From positions 1-64,000 of the forward strand of contig DGQT01000043.1 in NCBI GenBank assembly GCA_002390845.1: a stretch of DNA of 64,000 nt, written 5' to 3'. This stretch comes from Chitinophagaceae bacterium UBA4407. GTDB lineage: Bacteria > Bacteroidota > Bacteroidia > Chitinophagales > Chitinophagaceae. Positions 45,722 through 54,873 of the stretch are shown piece after piece (the stretch's first letter is position 1; each line of letters begins with the position of its first letter). A program made the position numbers and the translations under genes. The notes under the pieces are model-generated. The model saw nothing but the letters and a program-made list of their open reading frames with translations. It was not told the origin of the DNA and did not search any database.

Positions 45722-46408
45722 TTATGCCTGTATTTTTTGTATTGCCTTTGCATTTTTCTTTGGTGCAAATTTTTTAAGAAACCTGCGTATTAAAAAACCA
45801 CCCAATGCAGAAGGTAATAACCATAAAATCCATTGCATATCTATCTGCACATTTACAACAAGAAAGGCAGTGCAGGATGCAATTAACGCACCCATCATTC
45901 GTGTAATATGGCTGGTGATCCAAAATTGCTTTATGGTTTCTTTACCCATAAATAATTGATAATCCATCCTTGCAAAGTTTAAACATATAAGACCGAATAC
46001 ACCCGGCACCAGCGAAAACATATTTCCATCAACTGCGCCTTTTACTGACATGTACAAAAGAAAGGCACTAAAGCAAACCCCAAAAGCAAACAGCGCATAA
46101 TCCAATGCTGTAAATACTTTGGGGCGCACAGCATTGTTGCGTTTCAGCCAAACAATCCGGTAGCCTGTAGTAACCATATAAAAAGTAAAACCGCCTACTG
46201 CAAAGAGGAACAGGTTTTCATGTGTGGGCAGGTTGCTTATTACCAAAGCCGATACAGCAGCCGTTATCATACCAATGGAAAAAAGTTTTCCGTTAAGTAT
46301 ATGCGCCTTTTTCCCTTTTATAACGGCGGCAGCTACAGTGCCACATATTAAACCAAGCGTACCGCCCGCCACGTGCAATATGATCAGAATATTAAAAAGC
46401 TGCTGCAT
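45722..46408 (-). CDS. DUF2306-like membrane protein
   Basis: A 228-residue protein with about seven membrane helices, conserved His residues near the start (ILHVAGG) and in KKAHILNGKLF, and SHITRMMGA near the end. This layout resembles the DUF2306 family. The role is unknown. It is 38 nt from the paralogue operon and may belong to it. Confidence 0.72.
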   Translation of the reverse strand: MQQLFNILIILHVAGGTLGLICGTVAAAVIKGKKAHILNGKLFSIGMITAAVSALVISNLPTHENLFLFAVGGFTFYMVTTGYRIVWLKRNNAVRPKVFTALDYALFAFGVCFSAFLLYMSVKGAVDGNMFSLVPGVFGLICLNFARMDYQLFMGKETIKQFWITSHITRMMGALIASCTAFLVVNVQIDMQWILWLLPSALGGFLIRRFLKKFAPKKNAKAIQKIQA

Positions 46409-46427
46409 CAGGTTTTGATTGAAAGTA

Positions 46428-47066
46428 TTAATTGCAAAGTGCTAACTGTGCCTCTGCCTGCTCTTTGCCCCAGTTTGGATACAAAGGCTTTGATTGTGTT
46501 GCTTTAAAAAGATCGATTGCTTTTTGAAACAATGGTTTCGCTTTATCTTTTCCACCGCCAAACTGTTCGGGAGTTCCAAACATGCTCATTCCCTGTAAAT
46601 AATAGATACGTGGATTTGTTGCATCGAGCGCCATGCCTTTTTGTAAAGCAGCACCTGCTTCCATGCCATTGGTTTGCCAGCGGGTTTGAGGGTCAACCAT
46701 CATCTGCTGTGTAGCGGCCATATTGCGCAGCGTTTCAATTTCAGATTTTGCAGTATTATCTGTTGCTGCTGCTTCAGCTTTGCTGCAGAAAGATTTTATC
46801 TTTTCAGCGTTCGCATCTTTATCAATATTCGCATCGCTCCATGCGGGCAATACCAAACTAAGGCCTGCATAATAATAAGGCAGCCATTGTGTTTTTTCGG
46901 CATCGCCAATTCTTTCAAACGCTGCAGAGGCTGCAATAAATTCTGCAGTTGATTTTGCGCCATCCATCATTGCCAATGTTTTTTTCATGGCATCGTTAAA
47001 TTTGTCGCTTTGTGCGTTAACTGCTATGCTGCAGAAGATCGCAGCGGAAAGAAGTAATCGTTTCAT
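46428..47066 (-). CDS. Secreted helical (TPR-like) protein
   Basis: A 212-residue protein with a signal peptide (1-18, ending VNAQ) and helical repeats resembling TPRs (EAGAALQKGMALDATNPRIYYLQGMSM region and KAKPLFQKAIDLFK). Function unknown. It lies 19 nt upstream of the DUF2306-like gene. Confidence 0.75.
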   Translation of the reverse strand: MKRLLLSAAIFCSIAVNAQSDKFNDAMKKTLAMMDGAKSTAEFIAASAAFERIGDAEKTQWLPYYYAGLSLVLPAWSDANIDKDANAEKIKSFCSKAEAAATDNTAKSEIETLRNMAATQQMMVDPQTRWQTNGMEAGAALQKGMALDATNPRIYYLQGMSMFGTPEQFGGGKDKAKPLFQKAIDLFKATQSKPLYPNWGKEQAEAQLALCN

Positions 47067-47097
47067 TGTTTGTTTGATTTATTGTTTGTTTTTTTAG

Positions 47098-47290
47098 AAT
47101 TTTTTGTACCCTGCATTTGTTCTTTGGCCGTCTTCCGTTGTGTCACTCACTTGTACGCTTTGTTCTCTATTCATCTGTGGCTGCACTCCAACGTTCCTGC
47201 TATTTTGCGCTGCTCATTCATAATCTAACCGTACAAGTGTGCGACGCAAGAAAAGCTTCATTTATATTCTTCGGCCGGGCTCATAATAAT
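47098..47290. repeat. Paired-arm repeat P17 (B/A), compact
   Basis: L arm with B core (GTTGTGTCACTCACTTGTAC, 47137-47156); R arm with A core (GTACAAGTGTGCGACGCAAG, 47231-47250) and outer end GGCCGGGCTCATAA, 5 nt before the TonB receptor's stop. Confidence 0.9.
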
Positions 47291-47294
47291 ATTT

Positions 47295-49538
47295 CTATAA
47301 ATTTCCATTAATTGCATCCTGCGTTCTGTCGACACCCCAGCTTAAAAATACGCCGATAAAATAAAATCTTTTTGCCGGAGGCAATATGGGTTGTTTATTT
47401 AAACCATTGTAAGAATAATTATACCCATACACCTGGTTGCTGCCCAACACATTGGTTACACTTGCAACAAATACCCAGAATGTTTTGGCATTTGCTTTAC
47501 CAACACTTGGCACATAGTTCATACTAAAACCAAGGTTATGATAATCTTTGGTTTTTCCCTGATCGGCAATATTGTATTTGTTACCGCTGTTGCTGTACAT
47601 GAGGTTATAATACGGCCTGCCGGTTGCGTAACTGTATGTAAAATTGAAACCGGTTTTAATGCTCGTATAAAAACGTTTCATAACAAGCGATGCAGTGTGT
47701 GTTGCAGCAAAATTCGGCGTAAGCTGACCGGGATAATTCAGATAATCCCGTTTTGTATCAAGGTAAGAATAGCTTACCCAGTAATCAAAATTCTGAATAC
47801 TTTTCTTATCTCTCCAGAATAACTCAAACCCTTTGGCATAGCCGCTTCCGTTATTGTTATACAATGAATAAAAGTTATTGATGGGTATTGCTTTTACAAG
47901 ATCATCGTACTTTTTATAAAATGCTTCAACACGAAATATTCTATCACTTACCGATCTTTGATAATTAAGTATATAATGTGTTGCTTTTGTGTAACCAAGA
48001 TTGGTGGTGTACAGCAATTGTGTGTTCTCAGGCTTTTGATAAAATATGCCATACGCCGCCGATACCTGTGCACCTTTACCAACCTTATAAGCAAGCGATA
48101 ACCGCGGTGCAAAATTTGTTTTGCTGATGATGGAAGAATGCTCAAAACGGCCCCCCACTTTAGCAGCAAGTTCATTGGTAAGGTAAATATCTGTTTCTGC
48201 AAATATGGCCTGGTAATTATCTACAAGTTTATAAATCGTATCGTTGAAGTTATTGTTATTAACGGCGTACCAGTATTCACTTCCAAACCGCACGGTGCTG
48301 ATGCCGAATAATTTCTTTTCGAACACGGCCCTTATTTGTGAAAGATCCTGCCTGCTAACGATAGCAAAGTTTTTGGCTATATAAGGATAGCTGTTGATAA
48401 ATTTCTGTTCGTTGTTACCATTTTGCAGTTGCTGGTTAAGATCATCTTTATTGGTGCTGTAACTGGCGCCCAGGTTCATTTTCCAGCCGTGGCCAAGATT
48501 GTCTTTCCAGCTAAGATTGTTGTACCAGTTTACATTGTGCAGGCCAAATGCATCTTTTAGTTCAGCGCTGTCAATATCGGGCCTTCTTAACCCAAGCTCA
48601 CTTACCGAGAATGTAGTATAGTATTTTACCATGCCACCACCTTTGGTTTTAAAACGAAAGTTGGCATCACCATTATGAAACACAGGCATTTTAAAATAAT
48701 CCGGCGTTTGCTTTACGATATTAAAATAAGCTACCAGGTTTACATAGTTGTAATTAACACCCCATGATGATTTTTTATCTTTTGCAAGTGCCTGTATTCC
48801 CGCACCCACCACGATAGGAGAGATAGATGCATTGATGGCAGTCTTCTCCGGTAAGTCAATGGACTCTAATATTAGTGCAGAAGACAAAGCCTGACCATAT
48901 AAAGCTGAATAGCCACCGGTACTAAAAACCGTTCCTTTGAATAACATGGGCAAAAAGCGGCCACGCGATGCAATATCAGGAACGCTGGTACCGTAAGGGT
49001 TGTTTACTAAAGTGCCATCAATAAATTGCTTGGTTTCGTAACCGGCACCACCGCGCACAAACAAACCCTCCTGCTCGCCAACCTGTTGTGCGCCGGGTAA
49101 CGTTTTAACCGCCGAACTAATATCCGCATTACCACCGCCAACGGTTAAGACATCTAAAGAACTCAGCACTGTTGCAGCTCTTTTGCTGTCGCCTGCTGCA
49201 AACGAACCGGCTGTTACTGTTACTGCTTTTAATTCGTCCAGCAGTTCTTTTAATTCAGCTTCAATTACAATGGGTTCTTTATCGAGTATTACTTTCTGTT
49301 CGAAAGTTTTATTGCCCACATTGGTGATTGTGAGAAGAAATTCCCCTTTTTCAGTGGTGCTAAATTTAAAGTTGCCCATAGAGTCCGCAACGGCCCCATC
49401 GTAAGATCCTTTTAAAGAAATGGCAGCGCCGGGTAATGGCCTGTTCTTGTTATCTTTTACTTTGCCGCTTATGGTAACCTGCGCAAAACCCTGTATGGCG
49501 GCAAGTATAAGGGCAAATACTACAACTAACTTTTTCAT
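47295..49538 (-). CDS. TonB-dependent outer-membrane receptor
   Basis: A 747-residue receptor: signal peptide (1-19), a carboxypeptidase-regulatory-like beta domain (about 20-105, VTISGKVKDNKNRPLPGA), a plug (about 130-245) and a 22-strand barrel. Such receptors import large ligands using TonB energy. No SusD partner is next to it, so it is not a typical SusCD pair; the ligand is unknown. ATG at 49538 is chosen for the signal peptide. Confidence 0.9.
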   Translation of the reverse strand: MKKLVVVFALILAAIQGFAQVTISGKVKDNKNRPLPGAAISLKGSYDGAVADSMGNFKFSTTEKGEFLLTITNVGNKTFEQKVILDKEPIVIEAELKELLDELKAVTVTAGSFAAGDSKRAATVLSSLDVLTVGGGNADISSAVKTLPGAQQVGEQEGLFVRGGAGYETKQFIDGTLVNNPYGTSVPDIASRGRFLPMLFKGTVFSTGGYSALYGQALSSALILESIDLPEKTAINASISPIVVGAGIQALAKDKKSSWGVNYNYVNLVAYFNIVKQTPDYFKMPVFHNGDANFRFKTKGGGMVKYYTTFSVSELGLRRPDIDSAELKDAFGLHNVNWYNNLSWKDNLGHGWKMNLGASYSTNKDDLNQQLQNGNNEQKFINSYPYIAKNFAIVSRQDLSQIRAVFEKKLFGISTVRFGSEYWYAVNNNNFNDTIYKLVDNYQAIFAETDIYLTNELAAKVGGRFEHSSIISKTNFAPRLSLAYKVGKGAQVSAAYGIFYQKPENTQLLYTTNLGYTKATHYILNYQRSVSDRIFRVEAFYKKYDDLVKAIPINNFYSLYNNNGSGYAKGFELFWRDKKSIQNFDYWVSYSYLDTKRDYLNYPGQLTPNFAATHTASLVMKRFYTSIKTGFNFTYSYATGRPYYNLMYSNSGNKYNIADQGKTKDYHNLGFSMNYVPSVGKANAKTFWVFVASVTNVLGSNQVYGYNYSYNGLNKQPILPPAKRFYFIGVFLSWGVDRTQDAINGNL

Positions 49539-49626
49539 ATTTTTACTTTGACGGCACAAACATAGAGTAGTTTATAAAATAAACCAAATTATTTTTCAAA
49601 TACAATACCAGAAATATTTAAGCGGC

Positions 49627-49692
49627 ATTTTGAGCCATGCTGAAGAATATGAATGAAGTTTTACTTGCGTCGGACACTTGTACGTTAGGAAC
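49627..49692. repeat. Paired-arm repeat P18, L arm (A core, one change)
   Basis: L arm TTTTGAGCCATGC, ATGAATGAAGTTTTAC and core TTGCGTCGGACACTTGTACG (49664-49683). R partner at 50540; the pair encloses the EF-Tu-domain-3-like gene. Confidence 0.85.
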
Positions 49693-49812
49693 TTTTTTGA
49701 GCTTGAGTGCGAAGGGCTATAGCGGGTAAGCTTGCATATTGGCAGGCTGGGAATGGTTTTATTTATACATTCGCATATACACAAGTTACCGCCAAGTTTT
49801 ACAACCAGTCTT

Positions 49813-50412
49813 ATGTTGCAGACATTTTCATTTAGGACAGAAACTTCTGACAATATCTATCATCATACGGTTCATTCAATTGACCCAAAAACGGCTGTCC
49901 CCAAATGGATAATCCAGATTGAAGATTTGCAAGATGAAGTTTACTCATTTAATCCAAACCAAGTAGACAACATTATGCAACAATATTCAAACGGGCATTT
50001 GAAAATCTATGTTGACAAAGAGCCTTACTTTTTGACTTTTCAAATTGGCGACAAATGTCAAGTTGTGCATATTGACAAAGTAAGAAAAAGTGAACCAGAT
50101 TTTATTGCAAAGGTGACTTACTTAACGACAGAACAATGTGGAAGAAAGCGTTATGTAATTTCCGGTTATAGACCTCATATTAAATTCAATGGACGAAAAG
50201 AGCTCACTTCAGGCGAGCAATTATTTGTTGATAAAGACAAAGTATTCCCAGGCGACACAGTAACCGCAGAAATAAGGATTATAGGAAAAGATTTTTTCAA
50301 AAACTATTTATTTGTTGGGCAACATTTTGAAGTAGCAGAAGCTTCTCATCTTGTAGGGCATGGAGAAATTCTTACAGTAGTAAATCCTGATTTGCGACAA
50401 GCCTGCTACTGA
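49813..50412 (+). CDS. Stand-alone EF-Tu domain 3-like protein
   Basis: A 199-residue protein. Residues about 97-191 match the third (tRNA-binding barrel) domain of EF-Tu: FIAKVTYLTTEQCGR, SGYRP (117-121), FPGDTVTAEI (145-154), VGHGEILTVVN. There is no GTPase domain. The first 95 residues have no recognised domain. ATG at 49813 is preferred; the frame extends to a TTG at 49732. The gene is alone between P18 arms and its composition looks unlike its neighbours, so transfer is possible. It may bind RNA or mimic EF-Tu; this is inference. Confidence 0.7.
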   Translation: MLQTFSFRTETSDNIYHHTVHSIDPKTAVPKWIIQIEDLQDEVYSFNPNQVDNIMQQYSNGHLKIYVDKEPYFLTFQIGDKCQVVHIDKVRKSEPDFIAKVTYLTTEQCGRKRYVISGYRPHIKFNGRKELTSGEQLFVDKDKVFPGDTVTAEIRIIGKDFFKNYLFVGQHFEVAEASHLVGHGEILTVVNPDLRQACY

Positions 50413-50539
50413 CAGGCATTGCTAAAAGCGTGGCAGTGCGGAATAAACATCAACATTTGTAATTCTTTTCAATCTTATTTATCTTCTCACGAAACCACAC
50501 TCTTCCATCTACGCTTAGATAAAAGCCCCATAAAGCATT

Positions 50540-50622
50540 CAACCGTACAAGTGAGTGACACAACTAAAGCTTCATTTATGTACTGCAGATCAGTACAAAA
50601 TGGTTTTAATATTGCCCGGTAC
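50540..50622. repeat. Paired-arm repeat P18, R arm (B core)
   Basis: R arm with core GTACAAGTGAGTGACACAAC at 50545-50564, then TAAAGCTTCATTTATG; the outer end ATTGCCCGGTAC runs into the 3' end of the CoA-binding gene. Confidence 0.85.
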
Positions 50623-50977
50623 TTAACAGCACCAATGTACAGGCTTCTACCGGCTGAATGCCTTTTGCAGCAGCCATTTCAGCCAGTTCGTTATTCTCGG
50701 CACCTGGGTTAAAAATGATGCGCTTCGGGTGAAGTGAAAAAATATAATCGTAGTATTCTTTTTGGTGTTGCTCGTTAAGATAAAGTGTAACCGTATCTAC
50801 ATTTTCTATGTTTGGGTGCTCAGTAACAATAGCAGTATCCCCAATTTTTCCTTCCTTTCTTCCAATCGCCACTACAGGATGATTGTGTGCAGTTAATCGA
50901 TTTACTGCAAGATAACTGTAACGCGAAGGGTTTTCAGAGGCTCCCAATACTATTGTGTTTTTCTGTAGGTTTTGCAT
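50606..50977 (-). CDS. CoA-binding domain protein (YccU-like)
   Basis: A 123-residue Rossmann-type CoA-binding protein (CoA_binding_2 family): TIVLGASENPSRYSYLA at the start, NPGAENNELAEMA and EACTLVLL near the end. No ligase domain, so it binds CoA or an acyl-CoA without a known reaction. It overlaps the upstream membrane-protein gene by 44 nt, and its last codons lie in the edge of repeat P18. Confidence 0.85.
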   Translation of the reverse strand: MQNLQKNTIVLGASENPSRYSYLAVNRLTAHNHPVVAIGRKEGKIGDTAIVTEHPNIENVDTVTLYLNEQHQKEYYDYIFSLHPKRIIFNPGAENNELAEMAAAKGIQPVEACTLVLLSTGQY

Positions 50978-51341
50978 GAAGCAAATATTTTTTGTAAAGA
51001 TACAGGTAATACAAAGCGGTTAAAAAACTGCCGGACATAGCAACGAATAACATACCCATTGCTAATTCGTTTCCATTATTATCCCTGAACAGCAGAGCCA
51101 GCACAAAGATGATGATGCATGCAATGCTGCATAGCCAGTAATACCTGAGTATTTGTTTATTACCTGTTGCTGTTGTTGAAAAATAATGGCACGCTGCACT
51201 GATGAGCTGCCATAAACCCAGTGGCATTAATAATAACAACGACCCAAAAAAATAACTGCCCACAAACAAAGATGCAATGGCCAGAATAACTGCTATAATT
51301 ACGATGAGCACCTGTGCGTAGAAGTCAAATTTTTTAAGCAT
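50934..51341 (-). CDS. Four-helix membrane protein
   Basis: A 135-residue protein with four membrane helices. It resembles the protein at 53829-54203 (same FxFxxGWQxIS-type second helix and C-terminal cytoplasmic tail), so the two are paralogues. Function unknown. Its 44-nt overlap with the CoA-binding gene is unusually long. Confidence 0.7.
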   Translation of the reverse strand: MLKKFDFYAQVLIVIIAVILAIASLFVGSYFFGSLLLLMPLGLWQLISAACHYFSTTATGNKQILRYYWLCSIACIIIFVLALLFRDNNGNELAMGMLFVAMSGSFLTALYYLYLYKKYLLHAKPTEKHNSIGSL

Positions 51342-51506
51342 GGTTTGGTTATTTGTTGCAAGATGACTGATTTGGCCGGTTTCAAATATCAGTAGTGTAA
51401 GGTATTTTATATTAATGCTGATCGGTGCAACTTGCTAATGTTATTTTGAACAACCTGATATTGCAATAATAAAAGGTTTACATTTTCATCTTAAAAAAAA
51501 TTGATC

Positions 51507-52100
51507 ATGCGTATAGAATACTTTTTTTCCATGCTGCTTTTTATGTTTGTTTATGTAACAGTAACCGCGCAAACACTGGCAGAGGCCATCAATAATAAAG
51601 ACACCGTAACAGCAGCAAAATTGATTCTTGCAGGCGCTGATGTAAACAAGCCAGATGAAAATGGGTCTACGTTTTTAATCAGTTCATGCCGCTATGGAAC
51701 AGATACGTTGATGGAGAAATTTTTATTACAGCATGGTGCACATCCGGATGCGCCAAGGTCCCCAAAAGGCAGAACAAGCCTTATGGTGGCTTGTGCTTAT
51801 TACGGCGATATTCCTATGTGCAGCTTACTTTTACAATTTGGAGCAGATGTAAATGCTGCCGCAAACGATGGCACTACCGCATTAATGCTGGCCGCCAAGA
51901 ATGAAAAATCGAACCTGGTGGCTTATTTGATAAAAATGGGTGCAAACGCTGCAGCAAAAGATGCAGATGGTAATACAGCCCTGGTTTATGCGCAAAATGG
52001 AACAGTAGATGAATGGATGCTAAAATCAATGCCGGACGCTAAGCTTGATAAAGATGCAACGATTAAAATACTCACCTCAGCATTGACAATAAAACCTTGA
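51507..52100 (+). CDS. Secreted ankyrin-repeat protein
   Basis: A 197-residue protein with a signal peptide (about 1-22, ending VTAQ) and about four ankyrin repeats (ADVNKPDENGSTFLISSC, GRTSLMVACAYYG, DGTTALMLAAKN, DGNTALVYAQN). Ankyrins bind proteins; the partner is unknown. ATG at 51507 is chosen; a TTG two codons before is less likely. Confidence 0.85.
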   Translation: MRIEYFFSMLLFMFVYVTVTAQTLAEAINNKDTVTAAKLILAGADVNKPDENGSTFLISSCRYGTDTLMEKFLLQHGAHPDAPRSPKGRTSLMVACAYYGDIPMCSLLLQFGADVNAAANDGTTALMLAAKNEKSNLVAYLIKMGANAAAKDADGNTALVYAQNGTVDEWMLKSMPDAKLDKDATIKILTSALTIKP

Positions 52101-52108
52101 AATGGAAA

Positions 52109-52828
52109 TTAATATTTTAAGACAATTCTTTCGTTTACGCTTACAGCAGATCCGTCTGCTATGAATACAGATTTGGGAGGTTGATTAAGAAACTGTTCAA
52201 ATGCATTACCATACATACCGGTAACATCGCATTGTACATCGTAAGAAATTACTTTATGAATTTTCCATTGCGGGTGCACTACATTGTATGCTGAGGTTTT
52301 GTTTTCTGCAAGTTTTGTATAGCCCCAGTAGTGCTCTGTTATAAATGCCGCCTCACTGTTTTCAATAAGCGGCGAAGATTTTTTTTCAGCAATGGCACTT
52401 ATATAATTCCATTCTTTCTTAAAAAGCCATTCGTATTTTATTTCAAGTGTGTTCACATTTTCTAATATAGAATTTTTCATTGGGTGATAATAATAATGCT
52501 CACCGTAAAGCAATGCTGCTACAATACAAATCATTTTTTTTGGTACGATCTCTTTTATAAAAACCACGCCCCGTTTCCATTCATTGTTTTCTTTGAACTT
52601 CACATAAAACCTGAGGTTGAATTCTTCAAAATTCCTGTAAAAAGGAATACCCAAACCTTTGATCTTCGTGTTAAGAAACATAAAGCCCACAAGGCTTACA
52701 TAGCAGGTACCGTTCCATACATCCAGCTCTGTTCCTTTTGGTACATAAGGCAATAATACAGATGGATCAATTTCATAATTTATGAAAAGCAGGTTCTTCC
52801 ATTCAGCGGTGAGAAATGTTTTGTGCAT
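52109..52828 (-). CDS. DUF2071 family protein (YqjF-like)
   Basis: A 239-residue cytoplasmic protein of DUF2071, with the family start WKNLLFINYEIDPSVLLPYVP and the NFEEFNLRFYVKF segment. The fold resembles acetoacetate decarboxylase, but no reaction is known. It is the last gene of a unit with the epimerase and membrane-protein genes. Confidence 0.88.
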   Translation of the reverse strand: MHKTFLTAEWKNLLFINYEIDPSVLLPYVPKGTELDVWNGTCYVSLVGFMFLNTKIKGLGIPFYRNFEEFNLRFYVKFKENNEWKRGVVFIKEIVPKKMICIVAALLYGEHYYYHPMKNSILENVNTLEIKYEWLFKKEWNYISAIAEKKSSPLIENSEAAFITEHYWGYTKLAENKTSAYNVVHPQWKIHKVISYDVQCDVTGMYGNAFEQFLNQPPKSVFIADGSAVSVNERIVLKY

Positions 52829-52837
52829 AGTATGTTT

Positions 52838-53821
52838 TTAAAAAAGATGATATGCTTTCCGCGGCAATTTTTTAATAATGTCTTCGAATGCTGTTTGCAA
52901 TTCAGCGTACTTAAATGTAAAACCATTTTCAAGTAATTTGGTTGGCAGCACCCACCTGCTTTTTAAAAGTAATTCTGTTTCTGTTCCAATAAGTGCTGCG
53001 CCAATTTTCAGCATCCATTTAAAAGCTGGTAAACCAATTTTATGGCCGGTAACTTTTCTGAGTGTGCGCATAAATGTTTCGTTATTCACCGGGTTTGGAC
53101 TGCTTACATTGAATATGCCTTCCAGTTCTTTATGGCTGTACATAAACTCAATTGTTCTGCATATATCTTCTACATGTACCCAGCTATACATTTGTTTTCC
53201 GCTGCCCTGTTTGCCGCCTAACGCAAATTTGCACAAATTAAGGTAAGGGATCATTACGCTGTCATTGCCAAGTGTAACTGCCATTCGCATAGCAACTTTC
53301 CTTGTAAACGCTGTTCTTTGTTCAAAAAATGTTTTCTCCCATAGTTTGCAGACCTGCACGCTAAAGTCGTTGTGAAAGTTCGTGCTGTATTCATCGTTCG
53401 GCTGCACTGTTGCATGCGGGTAAATAGTTGCAGATGCAGCATTGATCCATAGTTTCGGCGGCACGGTTGCGTTTCTTATTGCTTCACCTATGGCTTTGGT
53501 GCTGTTGGTGCGACTATCAAAAATCTCCTGCTTGTTCTTTTCATTGTATCGGCAGTTTACACTTTTGCCTGCAAGGTTTATTATTATCTCAGCACCGTCA
53601 ATTTCTTTACACCACGGCCCTGCATCCTTTGCGTTCCATGCTACCAGTCTTACATTTTGTTGCAGTCCTTTTTCGATGTTGAATTTCCCCCGGGCGTTGT
53701 TACTCAGGTCATGCACATTGCGGGTAAGTATTACGATTTCATTCTCTGTGCCGAAGTAGTTTGCAATGGCATTGCCGATAAACCCGGTGCCACCAGCTAT
53801 TACGATCTTCTTATTTTTCAT
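52838..53821 (-). CDS. TIGR01777-type nucleoside-diphosphate-sugar epimerase-like protein
   Basis: A 327-residue extended SDR protein: GGTGFIGNAIA at the start for NAD(P), NLAGKSVNCRYNEKNK (the family signature), and a C-terminal DUF1731 region with LLKSRWVLPTKLLENGF. The substrate is unknown. It lies 9 nt upstream of the DUF2071 gene, a pairing seen in other Bacteroidota. Confidence 0.9.
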   Translation of the reverse strand: MKNKKIVIAGGTGFIGNAIANYFGTENEIVILTRNVHDLSNNARGKFNIEKGLQQNVRLVAWNAKDAGPWCKEIDGAEIIINLAGKSVNCRYNEKNKQEIFDSRTNSTKAIGEAIRNATVPPKLWINAASATIYPHATVQPNDEYSTNFHNDFSVQVCKLWEKTFFEQRTAFTRKVAMRMAVTLGNDSVMIPYLNLCKFALGGKQGSGKQMYSWVHVEDICRTIEFMYSHKELEGIFNVSSPNPVNNETFMRTLRKVTGHKIGLPAFKWMLKIGAALIGTETELLLKSRWVLPTKLLENGFTFKYAELQTAFEDIIKKLPRKAYHLF

Positions 53822-53828
53822 GATGGTA

Positions 53829-54203
53829 TTATTTAAGTTGTGCTAAAGGGCGTTGCATGTGATGGCGGGTTTCATCGTAACATAAATGCGCATACCATAT
53901 GGCCATTACGGGTGCAGCAAAAAGTAAGAATAAAAATGTAACAAGAAACATAGGTACTGCTATCCCGGCAAGCATCAGCGCAGTAAGAATATACACGGCA
54001 ACGTGGTAAGGCCTTCGCCGTCCGCCTTTGGCGGTAAAGCTTCCGGTAAATTCGTGAACCAGTATGCTTATAAACTGCCAGCCGCCCACAATAAAATACC
54101 CGGTTAAAAATGAGTACCCGTATTCCCCGCTAAAGGAATACACAATTGCAAAAAGTATTAATGCAACCTGCAGCATCCAATCCAATTGTTTAAACTTTTT
54201 CAT
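53829..54203 (-). CDS. Four-helix membrane protein, paralogue of 50934
   Basis: A 124-residue membrane protein with four helices and the segment YFIVGGWQFISILVHEF. It is 7 nt upstream of the epimerase gene. Function unknown. Confidence 0.72.
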   Translation of the reverse strand: MKKFKQLDWMLQVALILFAIVYSFSGEYGYSFLTGYFIVGGWQFISILVHEFTGSFTAKGGRRRPYHVAVYILTALMLAGIAVPMFLVTFLFLLFAAPVMAIWYAHLCYDETRHHMQRPLAQLK

Positions 54204-54253
54204 ATCTGTAATTATTATACTTTCAGGAATTATTGAAAATTAAGAACTTTAAT

Positions 54254-54279
54254 AAAGCCGGAATTACCGGCTTTTATTT
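54254..54279. terminator. Short stem-loop after the GbsR-like gene
   Basis: A perfect 8-bp stem (AAAGCCGG / CCGGCTTT) with a 5-nt loop, followed by TTTT on the plus strand and a weaker T-rich tail on the minus strand. It separates the regulator from the genes downstream of it, so they may be only partly co-transcribed. Confidence 0.55.
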
Positions 54280-54294
54280 CTCCACTCAAAAACT

Positions 54295-54801
54295 TTATTT
54301 TATCAGTTTTAAAAAGCTGCTCCAGAACCAGTTCTCTTCCGCTTTAATCATTACATCCATCGTTTTTTCTGCCTGGCCAGCAAATTTTTTAATGCCTTCA
54401 ATGGTTTCGGTAAAGGCTTTTACTTCGCTGTTTCTTTTATCGCCTTCTATATCGCTTAACTGGTTCAGCACTTTCAGCATCGGGTCCAGCTCACGTTTTT
54501 TGCGCTGGTACATAATTTTTGTAGCCACTTTCCAGATGTCTTTTTCAGCAGAAAAATATTCTTTCCTGTCGCCCTGAACAATTACTTTATCTACCAAGCC
54601 CCAGTTCATTAATTCGCGAACATTCATGTTGGCATTGCCGCGGCTAATGCTCAGTTCTTCCATAATATTATCGGTACTAAGCGGTGCACTTGCAATAAGC
54701 AGCAATGCATGCACCTGCGCCATTGTTCTGTTGATGCCCCACTGGCTGCCGAGTATGCCCCAGCTTTGTGTAAATTGTTGTTTGGCTTCATTCAGTTTCA
54801 T
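54295..54801 (-). CDS. GbsR/MarR-like transcriptional regulator
   Basis: A 168-residue regulator with a winged-helix DNA-binding domain (about 20-90; TDNIMEELSISRGNANMNVREL) and a C-terminal helical part, as in GbsR. It precedes the membrane protein, epimerase and DUF2071 genes on the same strand and probably controls them. Ligand unknown. Confidence 0.88.
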   Translation of the reverse strand: MKLNEAKQQFTQSWGILGSQWGINRTMAQVHALLLIASAPLSTDNIMEELSISRGNANMNVRELMNWGLVDKVIVQGDRKEYFSAEKDIWKVATKIMYQRKKRELDPMLKVLNQLSDIEGDKRNSEVKAFTETIEGIKKFAGQAEKTMDVMIKAEENWFWSSFLKLIK

Positions 54802-54873
54802 GATGTAAAATTAATCAGAGTTTCTGAACTTTCAAAACTTTATGAAACTTAATTTTTTTTAGAAAGTCATTAT

